In this document: in pieces, positions 44,446 through 59,311 of the stretch
How positions within the stretch are numbered: position 1 is the first letter of the stretch
Layout: the number at the start of each line of letters is the position of its first letter
From: Silurus meridionalis
Taxonomy: Eukaryota > Chordata > Actinopteri > Siluriformes > Siluridae
Direction: 5' to 3'
Length of the DNA: 64,000 nt
NCBI RefSeq assembly: GCF_014805685.1
Contig: NC_060892.1
Coordinates: 19,481,990-19,545,989 of the forward strand
The notes under the pieces: generated by a model
What the model was told of the DNA's origin: nothing
What the model saw: only the letters and a program-made list of their open reading frames with translations
Database searches by the model: none
Translations under genes and position numbers: made by a program

Positions 44446-44776
44446 GGTGAGATGTTTTGGGGGTTAAGACTATTTAGGTGAAACAGCAAACACGTGTACA
44501 CAATCAATTAAATGAATGCACTAAAGCATTCGCAATTTGATCAGAGCAGCAAGAATTTGGTTTTGTGATGTGCACACTTGACACTAAATGACATGGAGGT
44601 TGAACAAGAAACATGCATGTGTCTCTCAAAAACGATACATGTCTAGGTGTTTTCAAACTTTTCACAGACACTGTCAAAAAATTACTACTGAGGCTAATGG
44701 GCATTAGAGGTATCCAGATGTCTAAAAGCACTCTTAAAAACGTATTTGCATTATTATTAAATAAATACTTTGAATC

Positions 44777-44900
44777 ATTTAAGTCAAGTGGCTTTTTTGT
44801 CATATCAACCATATACATTCTCTAAGACTAATGTGCTACATTAAACAGCAAATGGACACAAGGTAACACAAAACTAACTAGAACAAACAGACATTTACAC
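44777..44900 (-). mobile_element. LINE 3'-end fragment
   Basis: AAGTCAAGTGGCTTTTTTGT and CATATCAACCATATACAT resemble the minus-strand LINE tail at 14540, followed by similar A-rich untranslated sequence. No coding part. Confidence 0.5.
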
Positions 44901-45017
44901 AGAGCTACATAAAAAATGCATGCATAGAATTGTTTTCTGTAAATAAGTTGTCTATATGAAAATAAATACTATACATAGAATTTGACAAAATAAGCAAATC
45001 TATTTAAATAAAAAATA

Positions 45018-45071
<54 letters not shown>
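45018..45071. repeat. (ATT)n microsatellite
   Basis: About seventeen ATT units. Confidence 0.97.
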
Positions 45072-45072
<1 letters not shown>

Positions 45073-45339
45073 CTTATTATGGAAATTGTGTGATTTTAGA
45101 TCTGAAGTTATATGACCTAATCTTACAGTATATACAGTCAGTCTAAAAGGATTATCAATTATTTTAAAAAAATATATATTGCTGCATATAACATTAGACT
45201 TGCTTAAGAATATACAGGTTACAGTAGATACTACAGTACATGTGAGCAAACCAGTCAGTGGTGTTTATTCCAAATACAAAATTATACTAGGCATGCATAA
45301 TAGATGGATTGCATCTCTAGTAGAGTTTTGTAGACAAGC

Positions 45340-45740
45340 CTAAAATGTTAAGCACACACTTGCCTTCAACATTCAGTTGTTTTGGGAGCGGTTGATTAGT
45401 TCAGTCAGGTGTCTTATACAGCACTTCAGATCTAACCACAGCAGATGCGTCTGATTTAAACAAACCTAGCCAACTCAAGACAGTGGGATGCACTAATGAT
45501 TGCTTTGTGCTTCTCTCTTTCCTGGCCTTAGCAGCCTCTATCTGAACAGTCCAGAGACAGATACAGATGGGCTCAGGTGGGTAGCCATTCTGTTTGCTAT
45601 TTTAAACCCAGACATGGGAGATTGTGATCAATTAGACTGCGAGAGTTGTGTGTGTGTGTCCGCTGCATTGCCTTAGGGTTTCTTTGCTGAAGTAGACTTC
45701 AGAGAGCCTTTGTTGAATCTGACTGCACCCTACTGAATCG
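45340..45740. promoter_or_regulatory. Complex low-repeat island with a possible microexon
   Basis: Non-repetitive sequence includes a strong acceptor-like tract (TTCTCTCTTTCCTGGCCTTAG, given in part as CTCTCTTTCCTGGCCTTAG, ending at 45531). A 45-nt open segment reading QPLSEQSRDRYRWAQ follows, with a GCTCAG|GTGGGT donor at 45577. It is too short to trust as coding. The island may equally be conserved noncoding DNA. Confidence 0.3.
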
Positions 45741-45989
45741 AGACACAACAGGGTTCCAATGTATTAAGAAATCTGTCAGCAAAGACTATTGACCAATGCT
45801 GTTATGTTCCCCATCCACTTCAACTTGCTGTGCATGAGCGTATAACTTAGTTATAGTGTAATATCATTTGCAATGCTTCACACCATATTAAAATTCTGTG
45901 GTCTGGTGTTTAAGAGAGGGTTTGGAATGATGTGTTTAATTCAGTTTTCATATTCCCAGGAGATTCTCTGCTATACTAAATGTGGCAGT

Positions 45990-46390
45990 AATGCAGTGCA
46001 TAAAAAGCATGTCTAGTAATTTCAATGACTTCTCAACAAATATCAAAATGGGGAAAATGAATTGACCTCATTGACTTTCACCAATGGGTGTGTAGCAGTA
46101 TTTCACAAACCACTGATCTCCTGGGATTTTTATGCACAACCTTCTCTAGAGTTTACAGCGAATAAAATAATACATCTAGTGATCAACAATTAATTGGATG
46201 AAAAAGCCTGGTGGTCAGATCAGAGTTAAATAGAGAAACAAAATGGTGTCGTGGCATGCAGAGAAGCATCTCAAAATGCACAGCACGTAAAACCTTTGAG
46301 GCAGACGGACTACAACAGTAGACAACCACCACCACTGTTGGCCAAAAACAAGGATATTAGAAACATCACACTGCACTGTTGCCAGATGAT
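45990..46390 (+). mobile_element. Tc1 5' fragment, plus strand (same family as 4056)
   Basis: GCAGTGCATAAAAAGCATG, AAAATGGGGAAAATGAATTG, CTGATCTCCTGGGATTTTTA, AGAAGCATCTCAAAATGCAC and ACGGACTACAACAGTAGAC follow the family's 5' order on the plus strand. The fragment stops before the catalytic core and lacks the terminus. Confidence 0.65.
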
Positions 46391-47569
46391 TGGCTTGTGC
46401 ATTAGGCTAAATGATAGCTTATAGTACACTTAATTGTCTGGCACACTCAAATCTATGGCCGGTAGCTGGACATTACAATGGTTGATCCTGCTTGATGATG
46501 AAAGCATATACAGTATACATTTTTTGTACTGTAAATGTACACAATGTATTGTGTGCAAAACCTCTAAATGTGGCAATGTTATTAAGACACAAATGTATTA
46601 ATTGCCGTATGTGTCTTCTGAGAAACTACTCGGAAGTTATGAGTCCAGAAGGTCATAGTTTTTAGTTAATGTTGGTTTAGTTACCTGGGCAGATTATTTC
46701 ATTACCAGCAGCCCAATATCCTATTTTTTGTAGAAACTGAGCGCAAATCAGAAATGAATAGGATAAAACTAGGGAGCAATTTGCTTCAGTGATCTTTTGG
46801 TTTTTGTAAACCCCATAACTTAAAAAAAAAAAAAAAAACATGCCAAAGTGATTAGCATCCAGGCTGTAGCTCTTTTCTCTAAGCAGATGGTGAGGGCAGG
46901 CTGGGTTCCAGGCTTATACTGAGCAGATATTACCTCTGTCCAAACTAGGTTATTGGTTTGTGACAGATCTTTGGCCAGACAGATATTTTTTTCAAGTCCA
47001 AACATCTCCATCTATGATCCCATTGCCCCTTAAATTCTGTTTTTAGGTTCATGGTGAAATTACAAATAAATTCAACTGCTTTTAAAATTGTAACATCTTT
47101 AAGATTACAACATTATGGAAGATGATTTAGTATTACAGCATACTGTAAGTTAATAAGGCCTATTATAGGAAATGGTACAAGTAAAAAAGCATCCCTGCAA
47201 CTAAACAAGTCCTATTCAATGTTCAATGTTTAAGTGTAATGCAAAGACTGCTTACTGCTTTTAAAGGGGCATTTTTAACCAAAATCCCCTCTGGTGAACT
47301 CATACATTTAAATGTGTTGCAATCGTCAGTTACTATGTGACTTGTTTCAATTGATACAGACCTTTAATTTCAGCACTACATAAGTAATGTACAGGCATGT
47401 GAAAATGACAGAACATCATCTCTGATTTAGTTCTGATTACTAAAATCTCAGAATTCTATGGTTTTAGTAATCAGGAAATAGCTAAAATGTTCTGGTCATT
47501 ATAAGGTCTTTGAATTAGGTAAATACAACCTCATATAAACAACACTGACAATACATGACATATAATGCC
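46391..47569. other. No gene seen; one small hairpin
   Basis: A perfect 13-base inverted repeat, CTGATTACTAAAA at 47433-47445 and its complement at 47462-47474, encloses a 16-base loop. Nothing else is recognised. Confidence 0.4.
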
Positions 47570-48246
47570 GTGTATTCACAACTTTCGCCTTAGTTTATTG
47601 AGATTTGCAGGCATTTGTTTATGCACAGCTCTCTTAAAGTCCTGCCTCATTTCAGGTCTGAACACCTTGATTCTTTTTCAGCAATTCTGTTGTATATTTG
47701 CTGGTGTGCCTGGGATCATTGTCCTGTTACATAAGCTAGTTTTAGCCTAGCTTTAGCTGTCAGTCTTAATGACCTCAATGACTCAACAACTGCACAATGC
47801 CTAGGTTGGCTGTGAAACAAGCCCTACTATTCACCCTTCCACCATCATGCTTGACATTGTTTGAGCTGATATTTGTTCAGATGCAACTTTGTAAACCTAA
47901 GCCATGATGCCATGTTAATTTTAGAGAGAAAAAGCTTTCACCTGGTAACCTTTCCAAAAAAAACATAATTGTTCCCTTTTTTTTTTTATTGTATTGTCAT
48001 GAACCTTTACATTTTACATGCTAACTGAGGCCTGTAGAGTCTGAGATGCAGATAGTGTTGTTTTTTCCAATTTCTCTGAGCATTTTACATTCTGACTATG
48101 GGTTGAAATTGCTGGGATGATTTTGAACTGTTTTGAATGTTTTTTACTTGTAAATAAACAATTTAAAAGTTACGGTAGAACTAATGGACTTTAAATTGTT
48201 TAAAAATGGCCTCATAACCCTTGCCTGACTAATAGGCAGCAAAAAC
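47570..48246 (-). mobile_element. Degenerate Tc1-like transposon fragment
   Basis: Ordered landmarks are TTTGCAGGCATTTGTTTATG, GGGATCATTGTCCTGTTAC, TTCAGATGCAACTTTGTAAA, GTAGAGTCTGAGATGCAG and TGGACTTTAAATTGTTTAAA. They match the minus strand of yet another fish Tc1-like family, in which these phrases encode the transposase. Many small deletions leave no open frame. It ends abruptly at the LINE fragment that follows. Confidence 0.6.
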
Positions 48247-48560
48247 TTCCACAACTCTGACCCCAGACGCATATGAAAAGGCATCCAAACCATCACGGAC
48301 TACAAACCTACAGCTCGATCTCAACCAACCAGCAGTGCCTTCCAACTGGATGAACTCACTTTTTTGCTCATTTTGATCAAGGCATTGGACATTTCACCTC
48401 AACCATAGACTCTTGCAGAGTGGATGCACACAAGGCAGCTGGCCCGGTTGGCATACCGGGATGTGTTCTCAGAGCATGCGCTGGACAACTGGCACAGATT
48501 TTTACTGACCATTTCAACCTGTCACTCTCCCAAGCCACGGTTACCAAGCACAGGTGGAGA
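48247..48560 (+). mobile_element. L2/CR1-type LINE fragment (start of reverse transcriptase)
   Basis: Plus-strand frames carry NFHNSDPRRI-like sequence, then [20 protein letters not shown] and [20 protein letters not shown] (48420-48540). These are the opening blocks of an L2-like reverse transcriptase (the K..GPDGI.G..L..C region), here with GPV for GPD. Frameshifts separate the pieces. The catalytic YADD block is absent. Confidence 0.65.
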
Positions 48561-49244
48561 CAAACCTGGCTAAGAAGACTGAAAACATCCTATTTGGGTA
48601 TTGGGTAATTCGGGGGTTTGTGCCTTTAGCAGTTCCCTCATCATTGTATTCATTCTGTTCCAGTGCTGCTACTTCCGACACCTTATTCATTCCCTACGAA
48701 TTTCGGTTTATTCTGCCGTAACCCTTAGTCCTTTGCAGGTACCAGCTTTGCATCGACTATAATATCACTGAACCACGGACAAAAATCACCATCCAATGAT
48801 GGCCCATCAGAGACTGCTCTGAGTTTGTCCCAAGGGGCCAGTGGACAAACTGTAAGGATGGTCAGATCTGTTCATGATCTCAGACCCTGAGAACTGCCAT
48901 GCAACTTCATGAGGCCAGACCCCGAGAACTACCATGCAACAAAACAATAAACCTTCTAATCTAAAGAGAGGATCTCTTTGATCTGAGAAGATAAAGCCAT
49001 TTGTTCAGCTGCCCAGTCACCCATCACTGAGCCCCCTCTTTCCCTCCTGGGGGGATGGCCGGGTCATGTAAAGTTGACTTAGAAGGTCCTGGAATTCAAA
49101 ATACTTTACTTGCATAATGTAATAATTACATTTTGTAACAAAGTGCAATCTATTTGAGTAATCATTTACAGCCGTGCGAGAAAGACTAACTAGCAGCATA
49201 CCTTTACCCACACCAGTGTATTCCATCATTGGGCCATTGGGTGA
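48561..49244. other. Unassigned DNA between two LINE pieces
   Basis: A short diverged duplication is visible: CAGACCCTGAGAACTGCCAT near 48883 and CAGACCCCGAGAACTACCAT near 48916. The stretch may be LINE sequence too decayed to read or a separate insertion. Confidence 0.4.
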
Positions 49245-49560
49245 GCAGTCTACAGCTGCATCATTGAGAGAATCCTGACCAACTCCATTACTGTATGGTA
49301 CGGGGACTCCACTGTGTGTGAACTAAAGCCCTGCAAAGGGTGGTCAAAACTGCCCAACGCATTAATGGCACTCAACTACCTGCCATTGAACACCTTCACC
49401 ACAGCAGATGTCTGCGCAGAGCTCACAACATTATCAAGGACCCAATCATAAACTGTTTGCATCAAGAGGGAGATACAGGAACATACGTACCAGAACCAGC
49501 AGGTTCAGTGACAGCTTTTTTCCAATTCCTATCACACTACTAAACTCTACACTAAACCAT
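49245..49560 (+). mobile_element. L2/CR1-type LINE fragment (C-terminus)
   Basis: Pieces NSITVWYGDST, ALQRVVKTAQRINGTQLPAI and RCLRRAHNIIKDP show the same LINE C-terminal region as the fragment at 19916, with frameshifts near 49330 and 49450. Together with 48247-48560 it may be one internally deleted insertion. Confidence 0.65.
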
Positions 49561-49751
49561 TAGATCACTTTATAAACACTGTATATAACCTCTATACAAT
49601 TATACATACAATGTACATATTACATGGCTCACACTAAGATGAGCCACCTAGACTCCTTTATCTATATATCCTTACTGTACATTCTGCCCAACATTTTATA
49701 TTCATGTATAGATGAGTATATAATGTGTGCATCTATATTTAAAATATACAC

Positions 49752-49771
49752 AAATATTTTGGAATTGGGTT

Positions 49772-49853
<82 letters not shown>
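49752..49853. repeat. Solo Tc1 terminus plus (TA)n tract
   Basis: TTTTGGAATTGGGTTTGTG at 49757-49775 is an isolated terminus of the CAAACCCGATTCC family in opposite orientation to the element that follows. A TA run of about 74 bases separates the two. Confidence 0.9.

Positions 49854-52567
<2,714 letters not shown>

Positions 52568-52601
<34 letters not shown>
52568..52601. repeat. (TA)n tract between two Tc1 elements
   Basis: A short TA run with one TG interruption links the Tc1 at 51165 with the one at 52602. Confidence 0.9.
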
Positions 52602-52810
52602 GTGAGGAAAATAAGTATTTGAACACCCTGCTATTTTGCAAGTTCTCCCACTTAGAAATCATGGAGGGGTCTGAAATTGTCATCGTAGGTGCATGTCCAC
52701 TGTGAGAGACATAAACTAAAAAACAAAAATCCAGAAATCACAATGTATGATTTTTTAACTATTTATTTGTATGATACAGCTGCAAATAAGTATTTGAACA
52801 CCTGAGAAAG

Positions 52811-53765
52811 TCAATGTTTATATTTGGTACAGTAGCCTTTGTTTGCAATTACAGAGGTCAAACGTTTCCTGTTGTTTTTTACCAGGTTTGCACACACTGC
52901 AGGAGGGATTTTGGCCCACTCCTCCACACAGATCTTCTCTAGATCAGTCAGGTTTCTGGCCTTTCGCTGAGAAACACAGAGTTTGAGCTCCCTTCAAAGA
53001 TTCTCTATTGGGTTTAGGTCTGGAGACTGGCTAGGCCATGCCAGAACCTTGATATGCTTCTTACAGAGCCACTCCTTGGTTACCCTGGCTGTGAGCTTCG
53101 GGTCATTGTCATGTTGGAAGACCCAGCCTCGACCCTTCTTCAATGCTCTAACTGAGGGAAGGAGGTTGTTCCCCAAAATCTTGCAATACATGGCCCCGGT
53201 CATCCTCTCCTTAATACAGTGCAGTCGCCTGTCCCATGTGCAGAAAACACCCCAAAGCATGATGCTACCACTCCCATGCTTCACAGTAGGGATGGTGTTC
53301 TTCGGATGGTACTCATTATTCTTCTTCCTCCAAACACGTTTAGTGAAATTATGACCCAAAAGTTCTATTTTGGTCTTATCTGACCACATGACTTTCTCCC
53401 ATGGCTCCTCTGGATCATCCAAATGGTCATTGGCAAACTTAAGACGTGCCTGGACATGTGCTGGTTTAAGCAGGGGAACCTTCCGTGCCATGCATGATTT
53501 CAAACCATGACGTCTTAGTGTATTACCAACAGTAACCTTGGAAACGGTGGTCCCAGCTCTTTTCAGGTCATTGACCAGCTCCTCCCGTGTAGTTCTGGGC
53601 TGATTTCTCACCTTCCTTAGGATCATTGAGACCCCACGAGGTGAGATCTTGCATGGAGCCCCAGTCCGAGAAGGATTGACAGTCATGTTTAGCTTCTTCC
53701 ATTTTCTAATGATTGCTCCAACAGTGGACCTCTTTTCACCAAACTGCTTGGCAATTTCCCTGTAG
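52811..53765 (-). pseudogene. Tc1-like transposase, N-terminally truncated
   Basis: From 53765 leftward the frame reads [80 protein letters not shown] and [10 protein letters not shown]. There TGA or TAG replaces the following Trp codon, and C-terminal sequence continues to a stop at 52811-52813. The first about 30 codons are deleted. Catalytic D, D and E remain, though the residue after the first Asp is Lys rather than Glu. A small frame disturbance lies near 53235 ([10 protein letters not shown]). Confidence 0.85.
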
Positions 53766-53852
53766 CAGACTAACAGGTCTTTGAGGGTCAGAATTCTAGC
53801 TGATAGACAGGTGTTCAAATACTTATTTGCAGCTGTATCATACAAATAAATA

Positions 53853-55404
53853 CAGGGAGTGCAGAATTATTAGGCAAGTTGTATTTTTGAGGATTAATTA
53901 TATTTGAGGATTTAATTTGAACAACAACCATGTTCTCAATGAACACAAAAAACTCATTAATATCAAAGCTGAATATTTTTGGAAGTAGTTTTTAGTTTTA
54001 GCTATTTTATGGGGATATCTGTGTGTGCAGGTGACTATTACTGTGCATAATTATTAGGCAACTTAACAAAAAACAAATTCATACCCATTTCAATTATTTA
54101 TTTTACCAGTGAAACCAATATAACATCTCAACATTCACAAATATACATTTCTGACATTCAAAACCAAACAAAACAAATCAGTGACCAATATAGCCACCTT
54201 TCTTTGCAAGGACACTCAAAAGCCTGCCATCCATGGATTCTGTCAGTGTTTTGATCTGTTCACCATCAACATTGCGTGCAGCAGCAACCACAGCCTCCCA
54301 GACACTGTTCAGAGAGGTGTACTGTTTTCCTCCTTGTAAATCGCACATTTGATGATGGACCACAGGTTCTCAATGGGGTTCAGATCAGGTGAACAAGGAG
54401 GCCATATCATTAGATTTTCTTCTTTATACCCTTTCTTGCCAGCCACGCTGTGGAGTACTTGGACGTGTGTGATGGAGCATTGTCCTGCATGAAAATCATG
54501 TTTTTCTTGAAGGATGCAGACTTCTTCCTGTACCACTGCTTGAAGAAGGTGTCTTCCAGAAACTGGCAGTAGGACTGGGAGTTCAGCTTGACTCCATCCT
54601 CAACCCGAAAAGGCCCCACAAGCTCATCTTTGATGATACCAGCCCAAACCAGTACTCCACCTCCACCTTGCTGGCGCCTGAGTCGGACTGGAGCTCTCTG
54701 CCCTTTACCAATCCAGCCACGGCCCATCCATCTGGCCCATCAAGACTCACTCTCATTTCATCAGTCCATAAAACCTTAGAAAATCAGTCTTGAGATATTT
54801 CTTGGCCCAGTCTTGACGTTTCAGCTTGTGTGTCTTGTTCAGTGGTGGTCGACTTTCTGCCTTTCTTACCTTGGCCATGTCTCTGAGTATTGCACACCTT
54901 GTGCTTTTGGGCACTCAGTGATGTTGCAGCTCTGAAATATGGCCAAACTGGTGGCAAGTGGCATCTTGGCAGCTGCACGCTTGACTTTTCTCAGTTCACG
55001 GGCAGTTATTTTGCGCCTTGGTTTTTCCACACGCTTCTTGCGACCCTGTCGACTATTTTGAATGAAACGCTTGATTGTTCGATGATCACGCTCAGAAGCT
55101 TGGCTATTTTAAGACTGCTGCATCCTCTGCAATATATCTCACTATTTTTGACTTTTCTGAGCCTGTCAAGTCCTTCTTTTGACCCATTTTGCCAAAGGAA
55201 AGGAAGTTGCCTAATAATTATGCACACCTGATATAGGGTGTTGATGTCATTAGACCACACCCTTCTCATTACAGAGATGCACATCACCTAATATGCTTAA
55301 TTGGTAGTAGGCTTTCCAGCCTATACAGCTTGGAGTAAGACAACATGCATAACGAGGATGATGTGGTCAAAATACTCATTTGCCTAATAATTCTGCACTC
55401 CCTG
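53853..55404 (-). mobile_element. Nested Tc1-like element, 1.55 kb ('CAGGGAGTGCAGAATTATT' family)
   Basis: TA flanks at 53851-53852 and 55405-55406. The termini CAGGGAGTGCAGAATTATTA and its complement (TAATAATTCTGCACTCCCTG) are near-perfect over 26 bases. It interrupts the host Tc1 between ACAAATAAATA and GTTTAAAAATC, so it is younger than that copy. The transposase is on the minus strand. Confidence 0.95.
54178..55187 (-). pseudogene. Transposase of the nested Tc1-like element
   Basis: The gene runs from the ATG at 55185-55187 (MGQKKDLTGSEKSKIV) to a TGA at 54178-54180 (SVLAKKGGYIGH), about 336 codons. Several single-base indels and stops break it in the DNA-binding half. The catalytic half is well preserved in three overlapping frames: TDEMRVSLDGPDGW, RGWIGKGQRAPVRLRRQQGG, MIFMQDNAPSHTSKYSTAWL and [16 protein letters not shown]. 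All three catalytic residues are present. It is inactive through frame breaks only. Confidence 0.88.
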
Positions 55405-55564
55405 TAGTTTAAAAATCATATATTGTGATTTCTGGATTTTTTTTTTTTTAGATTATGTCTCTCACAGTGGACATGCACCTACGATGACAATTTCAGACCC
55501 CTTCATGATTTCTAAGTGGGAGAACTTGCAAAATAGCAGGGTGTTCAAATACTTATTTTCCTCA

Positions 55565-55567
<3 letters not shown>

Positions 55568-55621
<54 letters not shown>
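55568..55621. repeat. (TA)n microsatellite at the Tc1 right end
   Basis: A TA run of about 52 bases begins at the target TA of the split Tc1. Confidence 0.95.
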
Positions 55622-55623
<2 letters not shown>

Positions 55624-56065
55624 GATATTTATGGTGGCCATAGTTAAACTCTGAATTAATTTAAAATATAAAAGCATGTATACTGACACACTTGTAAATA
55701 ATACACAGCCAAAACCAAAATATAATGCATATTCAGAATAGATGTCATACATGTAATTACACCTTTGACTAGTGAATCTTCTAAACTGTCAAGAGAGAAA
55801 CGGTGTCCCACTAGACCTTAGCATGTACAATCAGAAATGCACCACAAAACAGGGTCACTTTGACTTGTGAGAGCCAGATGGCAAGATTGAACTGTTTTAT
55901 TTTTTTATTTTTTTATGGTCCATGCTCAACTGTCAATTTGGAACAATTTACCTACACACAGCACTGCCATATGATGCTAATTTGATTTGATTTGCATACA
56001 CTGAAGAAGCATCTCTGACCTCAAAACCTGAATGCCTTCTTAGTTCATGGCCAACAAACTCACAC
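55622..56065. other. No gene seen
   Basis: AT-rich DNA between the transposon train and the exon candidate. Confidence 0.4.
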
Positions 56066-56136
56066 CTTCTCAGGGTAAATCTGGATGGGTGGAAAGATGC
56101 TCAAGTTCTTGTCTGCCTGAGAATGTGGCTTGCCAT
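56066..56136 (-). CDS. Candidate internal exon of an unidentified gene (exon B)
   Basis: On the minus strand a 71-nt segment follows a very strong acceptor (CTCCTGACTCTTCCCCTCGC then CAG, ending at 56137) and precedes the donor GAGAAG|GTGTGAG at 56065. Two frames have stops. The third is open: two bases of a split codon, then GKPHSQADKNLSIFPPIQIY and PEK. It would take one base from the previous exon and end in phase 0, compatible with joining exon C at 37116-37211. Exon A at 59836 ends in phase 0, so a further exon would be needed between A and B if all three are one gene. The protein is not recognised. Confidence 0.45.
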
Positions 56137-56799
56137 CTGGCGAGGGGAAGAGTCAGGAGCAAAAGTTAAACCATGCCAAGGAAGGCTGTCTTATCTGACA
56201 TAATGCATTAGTATGGAGCTTGGAAGTGTTTTCTGGGTTTCTAGCAGATAACATTTCCGCACTAAAAATGACATGGAAAACAAATATTACGGGTAATCAT
56301 TTTGAGGTTCTCTCATTTAATTAAGTCAATGTTTAAATAGAAATCAGGGCATTACTTCGGAGGTTAGAGTCCTGGTAGACATTTTCAGGCAAACTGACTG
56401 TTTTTACCACCGTTTTTGTTTAACAGGCTCCTACCCACCATGATATTTGCTGTTTTATTCATAATGTTAAGCTGTCAAAATATGTTATAGGCAGAAAAAC
56501 CCAATATTTAAAAATACAATTTTTCTTGTTTGTCAGTAGTCAGCAGCAATGTTATTCAAAGCATTTTCTGAAATTCACAAATAAGTTCTAACCTTGTATG
56601 TTAATTATTACCAGACCCCAAAACTGAAAATTGCATAGAAATGGTAATGTTGAGCATCCTGAAGCCAATGTGCTATTTTAAATCTACTAGTTCACAAGTG
56701 ACCAGGTTGGACGAGTTGTTTCATACTGATGAGTGAAACACAAGGCCAAAAGTTCTGTTCCTATACATTGTAAGTATCCTCTGTTCTAATACAGTCTGA

Positions 56800-57330
56800 T
56801 AAATTGAATGCCAGGAAAAGGTTACTTTCACAGTTTAAGGCACACCAGCATTGCACAGCAGTTGCTTAGCCATGCATGTGTTCTAAATGAGACAGGTGCG
56901 CAAACCAGAGCCTGGAAAATGTCACTACAACACACTGAGAGAAAGACTGAAAGAGATTTGAACACACTCGAGCAATTAGTTTGGGATTTCTCCATTGCGC
57001 AGTTTGCCGAGCCTGCAAATTAATACTTGTCTACACAATCTCTAAATCTCTAAATCAATAAATGAGTTTCCTGCCGGAGTAAAACTTGATGCAGACCAAA
57101 TCCATGTATCGTTTATGGTGTTTGAGATAGTAAATAATTACTACAAAAAGATCATGCAGCACTCTGTGAGTTTCCAGGTTTTTTTATGCTCAAGAGATCG
57201 CACAATAAATGGCCCAAAGATAACGGCACAGTGGTTCGGGAAAAGATCGTTAGTGATAGAGAATTGTTTCCAGTCACCTGTTTTATATATATATGCTAAA
57301 AGTGTTAGTGTGTGACTCATGAGAGGACTC
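56800..57330. promoter_or_regulatory. Complex low-repeat DNA, candidate conserved noncoding element
   Basis: Two blocks, about 56808-57020 (TCTCCATTGCGCAGTTTGCC) and 57130-57330 (AAGATAACGGCACAGTGG), are non-repetitive and CpG-containing. Open frames of 60-70 codons cross them without splice or motif support. Confidence 0.25.
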
Positions 57331-59267
57331 ATGAGAGAAATAGGCTAAAGAAAATAGAGACAGGAGTTTAGGAAATTGTAAGAACCATTGGGCACTTATA
57401 AATGGCACACTTTACCTTGGAAGATGAATTTTTAATCCATTTGAAATTATATCTCATCTACAATGGTGGCCTGTTCATTAATTTCAGATGTACACTGTGT
57501 TTACTTTCCCAGCTAAAAGATGTACAGGTTTATACCCAGAACAATTTCACTTAGCTGAAAAGGTCTCCAGTTCAATATTAAACTCACATTTCTATCTGTC
57601 TAGTTTTGCTTGTAATCCCCTATATTCATGTGGTTTTCTTTGGGCTCACTGGTTTCCTTCCAGTCCCAAGTAGTTGTAATCAACTAATCCAAATTGCACT
57701 GATGGGTGAATAAATGTTATGAATGAGTATTTAGTGACCTTTGATTGACTGGTGTCCCAGCGGTGTATTCCCACCAAACCATAAAATGAAAAATAGATAC
57801 ATAGGATTTACTGGATCAAGTGCTATTTCAAAAGTCACGAATTACTTAAAATGGAAGACGATTATTGTGTTTTGTTTCCCTGTTGTCACATGATTGGCTT
57901 ATTTAAATAACTACATGAAGGTACTGTTCTAATCAGGATATTATTCAAAAGCTTTGTCTCAGACAAGACAAATCTTGGGGGCATGAAATTAATGCAGGAC
58001 CATATATGAATGTGAGTAAATAATGACAGAGTAAATAATGACATGATTTTTAACTTAGTTGAACCAGTTAAATAATTCCTGCAGGTTCCAATAGCATTTC
58101 CTGTTATCTATAGCTACAAGAGGACATTACATGAAGATATGAAATTACTATTCTTTGTGAATTGTGGTTAGCATCTCATCTCCTTCCTCTGTTTAGCACA
58201 AATGAGCATGACCTTGTTAACGTGGTGGGTCCTTCCCACTCTCTAGTCGACCCCTTCAGCCCACCATGCATGCATCTACCTGCCATCTCACTCTCCATCC
58301 ATCGTTTCCACATAATTACACACTGTTATGTGGTCAAAGTGCCCCTTCATGTGTTCCTCTTTACTTCTGCATCATTGCCTGGCATTTAGGAAGGGCACGC
58401 TCGTTGCCTTCACAAGGTCTAGGGCCATTTTGTACAGAAGCACAGCTGCATTAATGGTTGTAGGTGTGGTAATTCTATGCCCCCCTAGTCATGTTTGGAT
58501 GTTTTGCTTATGGAGTGTTATCTATATAGGTAATATCTTTTAGCTTCCAGATGCTTTTAAACCAGCAACTGAGCAACTTGCACTGTAATTTAACTTGCTC
58601 ACTAGTATATAAATCTGAAGTTGATGTTACTCAGAGACTTTTGGCTTACAGTAGCTTAGTCAAACTTGCATTCAGGCCGAAAGTGGGAAAAGGAGCTACA
58701 GTATATGAGGGCACATGTTTAACAAGTACACAAATGTGCAATGGACCGAACTGCTGTCATAAGCACAGCTCTCATGGGGGGAAAAAAGAACATATGGTGC
58801 TTTTCAAATTTACAAGGAACTGTGAATCACCTTGCAGATCATGTGCTTGTTCTTAAAAACAGTCACGCTTTTGGCTTTGTGAGTCACTGCAGCAGCGTTT
58901 GACAAAAAAAGCAAAGAGTTGAATTTAATTTCAAAATCCTTTCAGAAAGAGAACTCTATTAAAATATAACTGGGTAATTGTCTGAAGTTCAGAAGACTAT
59001 AAGCATTCATGAGAATGAAGGGACACATTTTCTTTTTGTGATGTAATTCAATTCAATGCCGGTGTTGTGATGTTGTAATTTGGGTCATAGTCAATCTTTT
59101 TACTGATGGAAAGAGTGTTTAAAATGTGTGTCACCTATTCAGATAAAGCTTTCTCCACCATGGAAGTCCTGTAACAATAAGGGCACTAAAGGCGGATTGT
59201 AATTACAAGATTATAGAAGTGACACTAAGCAAAATATGTGAAAATAAATTAAGAGTACAGTACACAA
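57331..59267. other. No gene seen
   Basis: No transposon or exon is recognised. 58180-58460 is less AT-rich, with short C/T-rich runs, but no clear function. Confidence 0.4.

Positions 59268-59311
<44 letters not shown>
59268..59311. repeat. (AATA)n microsatellite
   Basis: About eleven AATA units. Confidence 0.95.

Larger units (their letters stand above)
52602..55567 (-). mobile_element. Tc1-like element split by a second Tc1 ('CAGTGAGGAAAATAAG' family)
   Basis: The left end begins GTGAGGAAAATAAGTATTTG, its first three bases merged into the TA tract. The right end is TTATTTTCCTCACTG followed by TA at 55568. It matches the element at 41252 along its length. A deletion of roughly 190 bases at about 53765 removes the transposase start. 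A 1552-base element is inserted at 53853-55404. Confidence 0.9.

Noticed and set aside
46820..47011. Minus-strand frame with a donor-like end (LVWTE followed by GTAATA)
   Set aside because: The acceptor side has no pyrimidine tract and the frame runs into a poly-A stretch at its other end.
57430..57480. Short minus-strand segment ending AAG|GTAAAG
   Set aside because: The acceptor is poor and only 14 codons are open.
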